NCBI GenBank assembly: GCA_026874595.1
Contig: CM049308.1
Span: forward strand, 25,592,367-25,656,366
Length of the DNA stretch: 64,000 nucleotides
Direction: 5' to 3'
DNA from: Sipunculus nudus
Taxonomy: Eukaryota > Annelida > Sipuncula > Golfingiida > Sipunculidae
The translations under genes and the position numbers were made by a program. Shown here one piece after another: positions 33,179-45,514 of the stretch (position 1 is its first letter; every line of letters begins with the position of its first letter). The notes under the pieces were generated by a model. The model saw only the letters and a list, made by a program, of their open reading frames with translations, did not search any database and was not told the origin of the DNA.

Positions 33179-35925
33179 GTGTCGGAACGACACGAATACC
33201 CCCGCCTGAGGCAAATTAGCAACATTTGTTAAATTTTGTAAAATTTTTTAAGTTCAGGAGGTGTCGTATGGTCAAAAATAGGTCAACGGGGACGAAATGC
33301 AAATTCGATCTGTAACTGGTCATTATCTGCCCACATATAAAAAATCAGGGTGGTATCTGCAGGCATTGCGGAAAAAAAGTCAGTACATATGCATTTGTTA
33401 TGAAAATTTCTGTTTTTCATGAAACTTTCTATGTTCAGGAGCCGTAAAATGGTCAAAAGTAGATCAACTGGGACAAAACAAAAACTTGATCTGTAGATGG
33501 TCATTATCTGCATACACACCAAAAATCAGGCCCGTATCTGCAGTCATTGCGAAAAAAAGTCCGTACATGTGCACTTGTCATGAAAATTTATATTTTCTAT
33601 GAAATTTTCTATGTTAGGGCACCGTCAAACGGTCAAAAGTGGGTCAACTGGGACAAAACATGAACTCAATCTGTAATTGGTCATTATCTGCCCACGCACC
33701 AAAAATCAGGCCAGTACCTGCAGGCATTGCGAAAAAAGTTCGTACATGTGTATTTGTCATGAAAAGTTCTATTTTCATGAAATTTTCAATGTTCAGGAGC
33801 CGTAAAACGGTCAAAAGTAGGTCAACTGGGACAAAACGCGAACTCGATCTGTAACTGGTCAATATCTGCCTACAAACCAAAAATCAGGCCAATATCTGCA
33901 GGCATTGCGAAAAAAGTCCGTACATGTGTATTTGTCATGAAAAGTTCTATTTTCATGAAATTTTCTATGTTCAGGAGCTGTAAAACGGTAAAAAGTAGGT
34001 CAACTGGAACAAAACGCGAACTCGATCTGTAACTGGTCAATATCTGCCTACAAACCAAAATAAGGCCAATATCTGCAGGCATTGCGAAAAAAGTCCGTAC
34101 ATGTGTATTTGTCATGAAAATTTACATTTTTCATGAAATTTTCTTAGTTAAGGAGCCGTAAAATGATCAAAAGTAGGTCAACCGAGACGAAACGCGAAGT
34201 CGATCTGTAACTGGTCATTATCTGCCCACACACAAAAATCAGGTCAATATCTGTAGGCATTGCGAAAAAAAGTCCGTACATGAATATTTGTCATAAAAAA
34301 TTCTAAGTTTAGGAGCCGTTAAATGGTCAAAAGTAGGTCAACCGGGACGAAACGCGAACTCGATCTGTAAATGGACATTATCTGCCACCACACCAAAAAT
34401 CAGGCCAATACCTGCAGGCATTGCGAAAAAAAGTCCGTACATGAATATTTGTCATAAAAAATTTCAATTTTTTATGAAATTTTCTTAGTTTAGGAGCCGT
34501 AAAACGGTCAAAAGTAGGTCAACTGGGACAAAACGCGAACTCGATCTGTAACTGGTCAATATCTGCCTACAAACCAAAAATCAGGCCAATATCTGCAGGC
34601 ATTGCGAAAAAAGTCCGTACATGTGTATTTGTCATGAAAAGTTCTATTTTCATGAAATTTTCTATGTTCAGGAGCTGTAAAACGGTAAAAAGTAGGTCAA
34701 CTGGGACAAAACGCGAACTCGATCTGTAACTGGTCAATATCTGCCTACAAACCAAAATAAGGCCAATATCTGCAGGCATTGCGAAAAAAGTCCGTACATG
34801 TGCACTTGTCATGAAAATTTATATTTTCTATGAAATTTTCTATGTTAGGGCACCGTCAAACGGTCAAAAGTGGGTCAACTGGGACAAAACATGAACTCAA
34901 TCTGTAATTGGTCATTATCTGCCCACGCACCAAAAATCAGGCCAGTACCTGCAGGCATTGCGAAAAAAGTTCGTACATGTGTATTTGTCATGAAAAGTTC
35001 TATTTTCATGAAATTTTCTATGTTCAGGTGCCGTAAAACGGTCAAAAGTAGGTCAACTGGGACAAAACGCGAACTCGATCTGTAACTGGTCAATATCTGC
35101 CTACAAACCAAAAATCAGGCCAATATCTGCAGGCATTGCGAAAAAAAGTCCTTACATGTGTATTTGTCATGAAAAGTTCTATTTTCATGAAATTTTCTAT
35201 GTTCAGGAGCTATAAAACGGTAAAAAGTAGGTCAACTGGGACAAAACGCGAACTCGATCTGTAACTGGTCAATATCTGCCTACAAACCAAAATAAGGCCA
35301 ATATCTGCAGGCATTGCGAAAAAAGTCCGTACATGTGTATTTGTCATGAAAATTTACATTTTTCATGAAATTTTCTTAGTTAAGGAGCCGTAAAATGATC
35401 AAAAGTAGGTCAACCGAGACGAAACGCGAAGTCGATCTGTAACTGGTCATTATCTGCCCACACACAAAAATCAGGTCAATATCTGTAGGCATTGCGAAAA
35501 AAAGTCCGTACATGAATATTTGTCATAAAAATTTCTAAGTTTAGGAGCCGTTAAATGGTCAAAAGTAGGTCAACCGGGACGAAACGCGAACTCGATCTGT
35601 AAATGGACATTATCTGCCACCACACCAAAAATCAGGCCAATACCTGCAGGCATTGCGATAAAAAGTCCGTACATGAATATTTGTCATAAAAATTTCAATT
35701 TTTTATGAAATTTTCTTAGTTTAGGAGCCGTAAAACGGTCAAAAGTAGGTCAACCGGGACGAAACGCGAACTCAATCTGTAACTGGCCACACATTAAAAA
35801 TCAGGCCAATATCTGCAGGCATTGCGAAAAAAAGTCCGGACAACTGTTTGATTTCGGAATGACGGAAGGACGGACATGGGTAAAACTATATGCCCCGGCC
35901 ACTTTATCGCGGGGTAATAAAAAAG
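33179..35925 (+). mobile_element. Pearl-like element with ~15 core monomers
   Basis: Left end: hairpin GTGTCG-gaa-CGACAC at 33179-33193. The core marker 'ggcattgcg(a/g)aaaaa' recurs at about 33364, 33546, 33727, 33903, 34080, 34258, 34420, 34600, 34778, 34958, 35134, 35312, 35490, 35650 and 35820, mostly 160-182 bp apart. Right end: aactgtttgatttcggaatg, (ACGGAAGG), then ccccggccactttatcgcggggt. It is the expanded version of the single-unit element at 2447-2737. The ORFs inside are periodic artefacts. Confidence 0.8.
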
Positions 35926-36114
35926 ACTGCGAGAAGAATCTGAAATTAAATAATAGGGGAATTAGGTTAAATTTGAATAATATGAAAAAAAACAGGTTTT
36001 ATCCATATGCATGAGAGTTAAATCCTACTGGATCAAATAATATTTAAGAAGATATGTCTGAAATAATGTATGAAATAGAAAGTCACCAAATGTAGTCTGT
36101 TAGCCATATTTGAT

Positions 36115-36720
36115 TTTGAGCAAATCTGTAATTCGATAGGTCTGGAGCCCTCATAGGCACCAATGATCCCTGTGATATTGGGAAAGCTACAGCTGGTTGT
36201 TGTTGAGTTATCGCGTGCGAAAGAAAATCAGCGATCGGGCTATGGCGGCCATATTGGAATTCCGAAAGGTCTGTAATTCAACAGGTCTAGAGCCCGTACA
36301 GGTACAAATCATCCCTGTGAATTTGGGAAAGCTGCAGTAGGTTGTTGTTGAGTTATCGCACGTGAAAGAAAATCAGCGATCGGGCTATGGCGGCCTTATT
36401 GGAATCCCGACAGATCTGTAAGTCAATAAGTCTGGAGCCCTTATAGGTACCAACCATCCCTGTGAATTTGGGAAAGCTGCAGAATGTTGTTGTTGGGTTA
36501 TCACGCGCGAAAGAAAATCAGCGATCGGATTATGGCTTCCATACTGGAATTTCGACAGGTCTGTAAGTCAATAGGTCTGGAGCACTCGTAGGTACCAAAC
36601 ATCCCTGTGAATTTTGGAAAGCTGCAGTTTGTTGTAGTTGACTTATCGCGCGCGAAAAAAGTGTCACTGACGGAAGGACGGAAGGACACGGTGATCACTA
36701 TTGGGCCCTAATTATTATAA
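36115..36720 (+). mobile_element. 147-bp monomer array (four units) with ACGG tail
   Basis: Units begin near 36124, 36271, 36417 and 36562 at '(g)tctgtaa(t/g)tc(g/a)a..aggtctgga'. Each has gggaaagctgcag, ttgttgttgagttatcgc and gaaagaaaatcagcgatcgg. The array closes with gacggaaggacggaaggaca, cggtgatcac, attgggccctaatta. It starts about 190 bp after the end of the 15-unit element. Confidence 0.75.
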
Positions 36721-37340
36721 AAATGTATTAATCATAAAATAGACCAGTATAACACGAAGCAAATTGGTGGCAGGCACAAAATTCACAGACTTCTGTGTTT
36801 TTAGGAACAAAAATCGGTTGCTTCTGAATGTTACAAGCAAGATGAACTATGTGCAAAATGAATATTCTATAATCATAAGATATACAAATATATATGTATA
36901 ATACTGGGTTTATGTTTAGACTTGCCCAGTCAATCCAATGGATAAAACTTTAAATCTCAAACTAACAAAGAGAACAAACTTGCTCTTGCTGGGTTGCACA
37001 ACAACAAGAAGTAAATCATACAACTAAATTATGACTGAAATGATAAGAGCTGGTACTGAGTAACATTTTATGATCCATGGAAACACATTTAATTTAATGC
37101 TTTGCAGTGGTAAACGTAAAAATACAAAAGCCCTGGCAGGGCTAGGTTTATGATGTGTTGAACTAGTACTGATAGTATTTGATTATACTAAATTGCACTA
37201 AACATTACTTTTATATTTTTGTGTTTCATGAAAGGAATTATGCTGTATTTCAATACTTGGGGATGTTGACATGCTTTATTTTGCAGTTATTTTTGAGTAT
37301 TATCTTTTAGGAAAACCTACTGTAATATACTTTACATTTG
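36721..37340. other. No gene recognised
   Basis: AT-rich; nothing supported. Confidence 0.35.
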
Positions 37341-37348
37341 ACCTTCAG

Positions 37349-37474
37349 GTATTAATTTGGGGTTGCCACAGGCACATCATGTGATCCATGACAGGACTGC
37401 CAACACATGGGCTCAGCCAGGTCACAATGTGGCCCTTGATCTTCTCAGTGAGCACAGCAATAACCTTTTTAGAG
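37349..37474 (+). other. Putative internal exon, unknown protein
   Basis: Good acceptor (ttgaccttcag) and donor (agag|gtaata), phase 1 at both ends, open throughout. It reads INLGLPQAHHVIHDRTAN then TWAQPGHNVALDLLSEHSNN. The composition is strongly coding-like, with His-rich HHVIHDR and PGHNVALDLLSE. It resembles segments in large lineage-specific, transposon-like metazoan proteins, but I cannot name the family. No partner exon in phase was found within 1 kb. Confidence 0.45.
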
Positions 37475-38590
37475 GTAATACATGCCATGATATATGCTTG
37501 AAAGAATAAGCATGCAGTGACCACTTAAATTGATATGTCAAATATGCCACAGAAGACGCATCTCCAATAAAACACGCTCCTCTTTTATCTTTAAAGAATC
37601 TGTAATTAATCTTAAATTACCAATTACAAAAAAAAAGAAAAAAAAAAGGTTCAAGTATTACCAGTTAGTACACACTTATACTAACATACATTTAATATTT
37701 GGGTGTGATACTGCACATAATACAGTCAGCAAGGACCATGTACTCTCACCAATACCATGTGCATTTACCGCATCCTAAAGTTTTTACATAATTCGCTGTC
37801 TTCAGTCTTATTTAATAAAGTTAGAAATGGTTTTGGTGTAAGTCATGGTGCGTTGAAAAATTGTACGGTGGCACTCATGTCACATGACCTAATTTTTAAA
37901 TGGGTGATGTCATAATGGTTGTGATGCAACGCCAACTAGGCAGTTAAAGAAATTGGTGTGTTTGAGGCCAGTCAGCCACTGCAGGTGGCAGTTTAAAGGA
38001 CCGCCGTCATCGCTCCCATGAAGGCCACATATTTATTGCATCACGCACCATATACCAATAATCCTGCAGTGTTCATAAACATGACAAATAACTTGAGCTT
38101 TCGAAACTGATGTACGGTCAAGTGAGCAGTATGTACGAGTCACTGCTGAACCAGATAATCAGACCTGTCCGAATGTCCTTTTGCTGCGACCACTATTGCA
38201 TGCACCTGCCTCTGACTTGGAAAAAGACAAACAGCAGCAGCAGGTTCCGTGAAAACCACTTTAATTCTTCCTCAACTTACTGACAAAGAAAAATCACCTG
38301 ACAGCAAAGAGTCGGGATGCTCCAAATGTGGAGTTCATTAACCTATTAATGGAAGATTGGGACATATGGGAGCAAAGCAGACATGATATAACTATACCTC
38401 ATATATTTCTGAAACTTTTGCCTCGTGAAAGCTATCTAAAACCAACTGTGGCTGTTGCATTGATATGTCTCTTTAAACTTTATACGAGCCAGATTTAATT
38501 TTTTCATGAATGGTCTTTATTTTATTTAAATCTTGCTTAAGACGTAGGAAATCTATATCACGATAGCTTTCCCTGAGCTCTTTTAGTATT
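37475..38590. other. No confirmed gene; weak coding frame
   Basis: A plus frame at about 38150-38250 (AEPDNQTCPNVLLLRPLL..DKQQQQVP, then stop) looks coding-like but has no clear splice sites. Confidence 0.3.
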
Positions 38591-38600
38591 GTGGCATATT

Positions 38601-38820
38601 TCAAAGTCGGCGGTAGGGACACTGAACTGTACTACCGTCAACAAATTTTCCACCATCACAGGCGTTGGCCCTTGACTTATGGGCCTTGATGAGATCCGTC
38701 ACCAACTTCTCTGGCAAATACATCCATCTACATTTTCCAAAATGAACCCGCCATATGGCTTGCCCTAGTTGCATGTCTCTCGTCGTAGTTGCTAGGCGAT
38801 AAATCTGAGAAGTGGTAATA
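38601..38820 (-). other. Possible terminal exon, unknown
   Basis: Minus frame after acceptor-like ...cacttctcag (about 38811) reads IYRLATTTRDMQLGQAIW ... GKCRWMYLPEKLVTDL and ends in a stop at 38601. The composition is coding-like. Its upstream edge coincides with the start of a repeat shared with 46867 and 51876, so the gene may be cut by that duplication. No family recognised. Confidence 0.3.
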
Positions 38821-39605
38821 TAGGTCATGATTGGTCGAAGAAACTGTTGCAAATAATATTTTGTGATCTTACCATGTGTTTCCTAATTGAAAATTTTGAA
38901 AATGTATGCAGTTTGTGAATAAAAGATCTGTATTATTACCATGATCATTGATTGGCTTTTTGATAAGCTGTTGACGGTTCAGCAATTTACACAGTTGTTC
39001 AATTAGATCATACTTTTTTTTATAAAACCAAATTTTTCCCTATTTTATATAATGTATACAGTTGCCATAACATTCCCACTCCAAAGGTGCCGCAGTGGAA
39101 GGATTTGATGGTTGGTGCAACACCTCTGTATACATTTTCATTATTTAATCAATATATTTGGGGGGGGGGGGGGGGGTGATGGGAGTAACAACACCCTTGC
39201 ATATACTACATACAGGATTCGAAATTTATGATGAAGGGAGAAACAACACCCTTGCTTATATTACATACAGGATATGAAATTTAATTCAACAGTGCTTATA
39301 GAAAAGAAGATTATTCATAATTATCAAATATTTAAAAACAGTTGGAAAAACAAACAAATCACTTTAATTTCCATTCTACTGAAGCAGGAAAATAATGAAC
39401 AAATGTTTGCACTAGATCTTCAACTTTTCCATTACATCAATTTTTTTAAGTTTATAAATTTAACTATACATTTACCGTATAACATATATATCTGAATATC
39501 TAAGTTAATTCACGATTCACAAACTGCATCAAAAGTTATAGCTTATTTGGACAGGTAACATCACAGTATGCACACAGATGTATTTATTTATTTATTTTTT
39601 AATGA
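38812..39605 (+). repeat. Partial third copy of the 46.2/51.3-kb segment
   Basis: Collinear with 46867-47640 and 51876-52530: ggtcatgattggtcgaagaaactgttgcaa, ..gataagctgttgac.., a variable G run (39160-39176), ..gcaggaaaataatgaacaaa.., ..aaactgcatcaaaagttata... Confidence 0.7.
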
Positions 39606-39940
39606 TTTGCTTGGAAAATTCAGGGTTGACCTTAATATCTCGAAGGAACATAGCCGCAATGACCCAGTTTTCGGTTTGGTAGGGGGTCTTGGGAACATCT
39701 AACAGTATGCTGAATTTTTGATTCGTTGGTCTGTTGGTTTCAAAACATGCCAGTCGGACAACGGACCGTTACTGTAGCTAAGATGACTTGTTGATGTAAT
39801 ACAAAATATGGTAACTTACTTCAGTTGAAAATGTAAATTGTAAACTTTGAAGTATTTTAACATAAATAACGATTCCACTTTTAAAATAAAATTCCTCACT
39901 GATACACTCAAATGCACAACAAACTAAAATTTAACAAGAC

Positions 39941-40267
39941 CTAGCATTGTAAATTAATATTTGGTTGCCAAAGTCCTTGCAAACAAAATGATCTTTTATC
40001 ACAATATGAAATGTTTAGTATTGATGCCCAGGTGTCGACTATAGTGGGCACTTTTGCATCATCTTTGCCAATGACATACTTTTCTATAAACAAACATGTC
40101 ATTTGCAACCTCCGAGGGTATTCGATGGCAAATAACCAAAGAATGTGAACCATGCAGCCATTATCTGTGAGAACTACTTTCTGCCCTTTCAAAAACATGT
40201 TGCCCATCCACTTGCAGCTGGAACTGACCCTTGCTCTCTTGATGGTTGGGAAAGGTGATGTGACATC
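39941..40267 (-). pseudogene. Duplicated exon D of an unknown gene, copy 1
   Basis: Minus-strand frame DVTSPF... with KGQKVVLTDNGCMVHILWLF, CLFIEKYVIGKDDAKVP and VDTWASILNISYC, stop at 39941. The acceptor AG present in the second copy (58787) is changed to GG here. Frames before and after Lys-Gly differ, so one indel has occurred. The protein is conserved between copies but I do not recognise it. Confidence 0.4.
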
Positions 40268-41903
40268 CCGTAATGGAAAATACTATAGAAATACTCAAGA
40301 GAAACACCAAAATAGTCGAGTTTTAAATTGATGCTCTTATAGCTGTAATTGTATGCTGCTTTATAATGTTTTCCTTGTTGTCAGTTACTTTAAATTATAA
40401 TGCAGCTTTTAGATTGAATAGAACAAACAAGGACAGAGCTGACTCTGAGAATAATGGCATAACTTCCAAGTGGTTGTGTTGACTGTGTACTTTTATGGAC
40501 TACATGAACGTTGTGGGAGACTCGTAATCACATATTTGTAAGAATTCAGTATTTATACTAAGTGATTGGAATATAAATGTAAAAATACCCAGAGAACTTA
40601 TAAAATCATGTAAATTATAGAATACTGGACATGGGCCAAAATATAATAATAAACATAAGTTCATTAGCTGGTATAAAATGCTGTAAAAAATCAAATCAGC
40701 ATAAACTAGATTTGACAATCATGTTAAAACAAACAAATTAGGTATAAATTGCATTTTTACTGTGTAATAAATGACACTTGTGGCCTTGAATCAAAATCTG
40801 GACATGAGTCCTACATCATTGATGTTGTTATTAAACTGTATACATTGCAGCTTTAGCAGGTTCACCAGCCTATTTGTTACAGCAGGTCACCAGCTCAATT
40901 TGTCTATAAAAATATGTTAATGAGCTTTTCAAAATATGGGTCCTAGATATAAATATAGCTGTGATCAGTTTGAAACCAACCTGTCTTCCCAAACTGGAGT
41001 TATCATGCATAAGCTAACATATGAATGGATTGACCTTGAACTTTTACCTAGAGACCCGAAAATCAAGAGAAAACTTCCCCTATTGGCAGGTGCATTATAT
41101 GTGGAAAGTTTGAAATGGAAAGTTTGGCTTAAAATACATCCACAATCTCTTTAAAGAAGTGGGTCATGTGACATTGAACTCATACGTTAGAGGTGGGAGA
41201 ACTATAGGTCGAATTTGAAATTTATATCCAAACTGGAGTTATCACCAGGAATCAAATTTAAAAGACATACAGAAAGATGAACAGATGGACGGACAAGTTG
41301 ATTAATATAGGGCATCTCCTTTTTCAAGCAGGGCCCTAATAAATACACAAGGACACAGATGAAACCACAGTTGCCGATTTGATAGTATCAACATAATTTG
41401 GCAGTCTCAAAATAAAGGAAGAAAATGCATAAAAAACACTTGGCACCATCAGTCTTAAGCAACTGAAGAAACATTCCATGACCAATAACCGATATAAGCA
41501 TGCAAGGAATCATGGAGAACTATGCATTAGTTATTCAGATATTGGAGCTTTTGTATCAAATTTTTCATTATTCTGGGGGGTAAGTTTGAGTTCCATAGCT
41601 CAAAGGATATGGATAACAGAGACCCAATTTCAGGTTTCCATGGAAATTTTTCATGGACATCCCTGGATGTCAAATTACAAGATTCTAGGTCCAGCAGTTA
41701 CGATTTGTGCCTGGTTAACGGACGAACAGACGGATATTGAGTGCTCGTTAATATTATAAAAATTAAGAAAATTTCTTGTGGTGCCACCGGTTTTAGGGAA
41801 CTGACAAATCTAGTAGTTGTTCATATTCAAGGCAATTTCATTGCAATCTATGCATAAATTATCAAAATACTGGAGGTTTTGTATCAAATTTTCAATTATT
41901 ATT

Positions 41904-41917
41904 GGGGGGGGGGGGGG
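41904..41917. repeat. Poly-G run (14)
   Basis: Inside a family monomer at the position where others have 5-6 G; its paralogue at 60658-60675 has 18 G. Confidence 0.9.
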
Positions 41918-42111
41918 ACCTGCTGGAAGGATATAGGTTGCAGTTACTTATTTTCAGGTTTCCAAGGATAATTTGTATTAACCTACTTGGATTTTAAGTG
42001 ACAATTTTCCAGGATGAGCGTCTTGTGCCCTGCTAATGAACGGCTGGACTGACGACGGACAATACGCCATTCTTATACCTGAGCTGACTTTCAGTCAGCT
42101 GAGCTAAAACC

Positions 42112-42231
42112 TGACCTGACTTGTCGGTCTTGTCCTTTTTTGGGGTGTTTCCTCATCTTCCCTGGTCAAGTTCTTCCTCTTTCGCCCACTCTTTCCTCGT
42201 CTCTCATACTTTGCTTTCTTGTGGGCAGCAT
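42112..42231 (-). other. Duplicated K/R-rich exon K, copy 1
   Basis: The minus frame reads AAHKKAKYERRGKSGRKRKN then EETPQKRTRPT, bounded by acceptor ..cactccag and donor cag|gtcagg. It is phase 0 at its 3' end, which matches the phase of exon D downstream on the minus strand (DVTSPF). Looks like a nuclear-localisation-type basic stretch. The right-end hairpin of an element begins directly beyond the donor. Confidence 0.4.
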
Positions 42232-42548
42232 CTGGAGTGTCAGTAAGTAGTATTCTTATTGCTTTCATCCTGCTGGGAAGGTGTACTTTGCAGGAATATA
42301 AATCCTACACAGAAATCACTCATATTAATAATAATACTTGAACTGACTCTTCTAAATCTGGCTTTTGCTAACATTGGTTTATCCTGCAGGTAATAATTCC
42401 AAATTAATAACAATTAACAAGTAAAAGCAAAAACCATTCAGATTCTAGTGTACCATCAGAAGTGTATGTGTGATTGCTTACCGTTATTCATTTCACCAAC
42501 ATCACTTATTTCAGGTATCAGACTGTCATATTTCTTTGTATAGATATA

Positions 42549-43070
42549 TTTTAAAACTAGAATACGGGTAGTCGACAAGCGACAGTCGACAAGCGACTAC
42601 GTGTATCCGCCGAAATCAGAGTAGGACGGGTGAAGTGAGGCATGGATTGAGTGGCTCGGGGAAATAGGATGTTTTGCATAAAAGCATGGATGACGCGAAA
42701 CCAGAGTGGGACAGGTGAAGTGTGGCATGGATTGAGTGGCAAGGAGGAACAGAGAGAGGTGTGTTGCATATAAGCATGGGCATCTGCAGCAGAAATATGT
42801 ATGGAGGTGGCGCCACCTGCCACAAAATCCAGAAAGTTATCCAAGTTGTATACAGTTGCAAAATTTAGGGCACATAAGTCAAACCGCTGTCGAGATACGA
42901 GTGATTTTATCCCACGGCAGACAAACAGACGGACACTGTGCAAAAATGGTTGCAGGTGGTGCCACATGTTTTGAGTATGATAAAGAGCTATGTGAGGTCT
43001 ATACACAAAACGCAAAATTTTGGCCCAGTCGGTTAGACGGTTCCTGAGATTTTACCTCGACTACTCTCCA
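42549..43070 (-). mobile_element. Inverted partial GCGGATA-end element
   Basis: The complement matches 20400-20890: core with GGTGGCGCCACC (about 42808) and the same right end (tatccgccgaaatcagagta / ctagaatacgggtag). Near the end is a local direct repeat, gtcgacaagcgac twice. Confidence 0.6.
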
Positions 43071-43288
43071 AGTGTCAGATAAAATTAAATTTTTATTTAT
43101 TTTTTTTTTTACATTCCTGATACAGAAATAATTTTTCCAATACAGCAAATTTATCGTTAAATCTCAAAATAGAACAATATTATGACACTTCCGAAGCCAG
43201 TTTAAAGACTTCCTACCATCTGAATGGACCCCTTGTTTAATTATGGCAACATTAAAAAAGGGATTACAAGCCACTTGATCCAGAGTTT

Positions 43289-43305
43289 CCCCCCCCCCCC
43301 CCCCC
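43289..43305. repeat. Poly-C run (17)
   Basis: Immediately upstream of the 11-bp stem hairpin at 43326. Confidence 0.9.
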
Positions 43306-43325
43306 AAGCATCTAGCCATGAAAAA

Positions 43326-43357
43326 CACGACTCAGTTAGACCCCCTACTGAGTCGTG
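43326..43357. repeat. Perfect 11-bp-arm hairpin
   Basis: CACGACTCAGT (43326-43336), 10-nt loop tagaccccct, ACTGAGTCGTG (43347-43357). No T run follows that would suggest a terminator; role unknown. Confidence 0.7.
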
Positions 43358-43753
43358 ACACAAGCCAAATTAAGAAACGCCCTGCAAGTCCACGCCACGC
43401 TTTATAACCGTATCTCCGCATACAGTCAGCAGGCAGACCGCAGGCAGAAATCTCCCGTACATGCAGAACAATATACGAATATATTGGGTTATAACGGTAT
43501 ATTTCACACACATGGTAGGTGTCGTTGGAGAGATAAGAAACTAATTAAAAGGTCTAGTGGGTTTATATTAAGTGACACGATACTTGTCAGCAATGAGGCG
43601 TTGTCAAAAATGACGAAAATATTTGCATCCTCATGGGGCCCTATAATGCGATCCTCAGAGTTAGATGTCCAGGCACTTTGGCAAGCCAGTGATCTGGCCA
43701 TAATGTCAGAGGGCCGATCTGGCGCTACATTATGCTGGGCCAGAATATTTTGA
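43355..43753 (+). CDS. Unrecognised 132-residue ORF
   Basis: Begins inside the hairpin's right arm and is open to 43753. It reads ...ILGYNGIFHTHGRCRWRD... and ...SSELDVQALWQASDLAIMS. GC content is higher than the flanks and amino-acid use is balanced. No motif, signal peptide or membrane segment. Could be an exon or a transposon-derived fragment. Confidence 0.3.
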   Translation: MTQAKLRNALQVHATLYNRISAYSQQADRRQKSPVHAEQYTNILGYNGIFHTHGRCRWRDKKLIKRSSGFILSDTILVSNEALSKMTKIFASSWGPIMRSSELDVQALWQASDLAIMSEGRSGATLCWARIF

Positions 43754-43935
43754 CTAGCATGGTTTGCTGTAGAGGCCCTACCTGAAGTATATACTTAAAT
43801 TTCAACACTGAACACAACCATAAGAAAAAAAATTATGGATTTATTTATTCCCGTTTTAAAATAGATGTAACATATAATTACTTGTACAATTTTTTTGGTA
43901 AGAGATTGAGAGATTATTCCAAAACCGTTCCATGA

Positions 43936-44139
43936 TCATACTCCTACAATAACATTATTTCCTGTCAAAACTAACACATCGACATTCAAGTTTTGTGGGC
44001 GAGTTGCTTTCCTTTCAACAGACCTACCATGGATTATCTCCGTGCTGTACTCTGCAGCCAGGTTATTGAAATGTACAAACGTGTCACAAGCCTTTTTGTA
44101 AGTTTCAGTATCACAGCTATTCTTGTTTACCTTATTCAA
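43936..44139 (-). other. Possible exon, unknown
   Basis: Minus frame with DTETYKKACDTFVHFNNLAA and QNLNVDVLVLTGNNVIVGV, coding-like but short. No recognised family. Confidence 0.25.
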
Positions 44140-44619
44140 CGTGGCTTGTAAGTTTCAGTTTTAGAGGTTGTGGATTCTCTACCGGAGAGTGTCAGACGCC
44201 AGTATCAAAGCGGCAGCAAACGTTATGGTTAACTAGTTATTCATGAAAGTTATTTGTGAGGAACACCTGTACCTGATTTTATTTAAAGACTGAAAATCAA
44301 GTTAAAGATCTGTCTGAGACCCCTTTCCCTATTACTGCTGTAAAGACTTCTTACGATTTATTTTAACAAAATCTTTATTCCTCTCAAAGAGTGAAACTTA
44401 ACGAAACGGTAAATAAATGGATTAGTAAGGTCCATCATGCTGACATCTGATCTCTTTAAAAAATATGAACAGCAATTTGCCCTACAGCCAAGCACACAAG
44501 CCAAAATATGAAAGAAAGAAAATACAATGAATTACTCGATCAAAAAAGTTGTATTGCTTCACTTTAGTCAAAATGCAGGCAGAAGGACCTTATGCAACGA
44601 TATAAATGATGGGAAGATG

Positions 44620-44800
44620 CCCCTTTCAGGAAACTTCTTGACTTATCGAAAGCGTTTGACACAATAGACCTTGAAGTTACTAATTTCATTACTTCACTTG
44701 TATGGACTTCAATAATTGTTCTTGGGCTGTGAGAAGAACTCTACGTTATTAAAAGGTCCAACACCGTTAAATAATTTGACAACAATCAGCAAAATACATT
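44620..44800 (+). pseudogene. Retroelement RT fragment
   Basis: LLDLSKAFDTIDLE at about 44634-44675 matches the 'lDLSKAFDtid' motif of non-LTR reverse transcriptases, with the first catalytic Asp. The following sequence (YGLQ stop LFLGCEKNS) fits the next conserved helix but contains a stop. Very short remnant. Confidence 0.5.
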
Positions 44801-44992
44801 TTATTGAGTACCTGCTCAAGTAATATCAAAACATACTAGTATATCATGTTATATTTTTCTTTATGGCCACGTTTTAGGCTTTCCTTGAACTTAATATACT
44901 GCCCCTGCTAAAGCATTTTTGTAGGATTTTCTTTTAAATTTATGGAAGAGATTTCGCCCCGGATAATTGACACCATTTGATAATCCTGGTGT

Positions 44993-44997
<5 letters not shown>

Positions 44998-45054
<57 letters not shown>
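44998..45054. repeat. (TA)n microsatellite
   Basis: Perfect dinucleotide run of about 57 bp. Confidence 0.9.
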
Positions 45055-45058
<4 letters not shown>

Positions 45059-45514
45059 CAGTGTAGGGAAATAGTATGAAGCTTCTTCAGCTCCTGCAAA
45101 TGGATTGTGAATCCCTAGATGGCTCGAGACACCATGACAGGCATAGCATGTGCTATAGTGTAAGGATACCAGAGTCATAAATGGTGTAATAAATGATAAT
45201 GTGTAAGAAATCATAATAAAATGTATTGTTCAATGGCCGACAGGAGGAAAGAGTGTTGAAAATAATAATATTTTAACATGTACAATGCTCGTAATGTTCC
45301 AGATGATGTATTGTCTATGTCAGCCTGTCACTTATTGTCTGTGGTTCTTATGGGACCTGTTATTCTTAAAGGAATTATTTCAATGATATTTCCCCGATCC
45401 TGAAGATGCCACATTTGATTAACACGTTATAGGAAGGGCAACCTTTGTATTTAATTTGTTTACTGGATTATTGCAACACCGACTGTGCTTAGAGATATAT
45501 CCTTGTTATTGCAG

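Larger units (their letters stand above)
39620..42540 (+). repeat. Duplicated segment B, copy 1
   Basis: Collinear with 58097-61270 in the same orientation. It includes the right-end sequence (39620-39790), two minus-strand exons, an element ending in aagcagggccctaataa, and two family monomers with right-end hairpins (42066-42112). Copy 1 lacks about 240 bp present at 59410-59650 and about 25 bp at 58945-58968. Confidence 0.75.

Noticed and set aside
33283..35111. Repeated 70-80-residue ORFs on both strands
   Set aside because: Periodic products of the ~177-bp monomer array with no coding signal.
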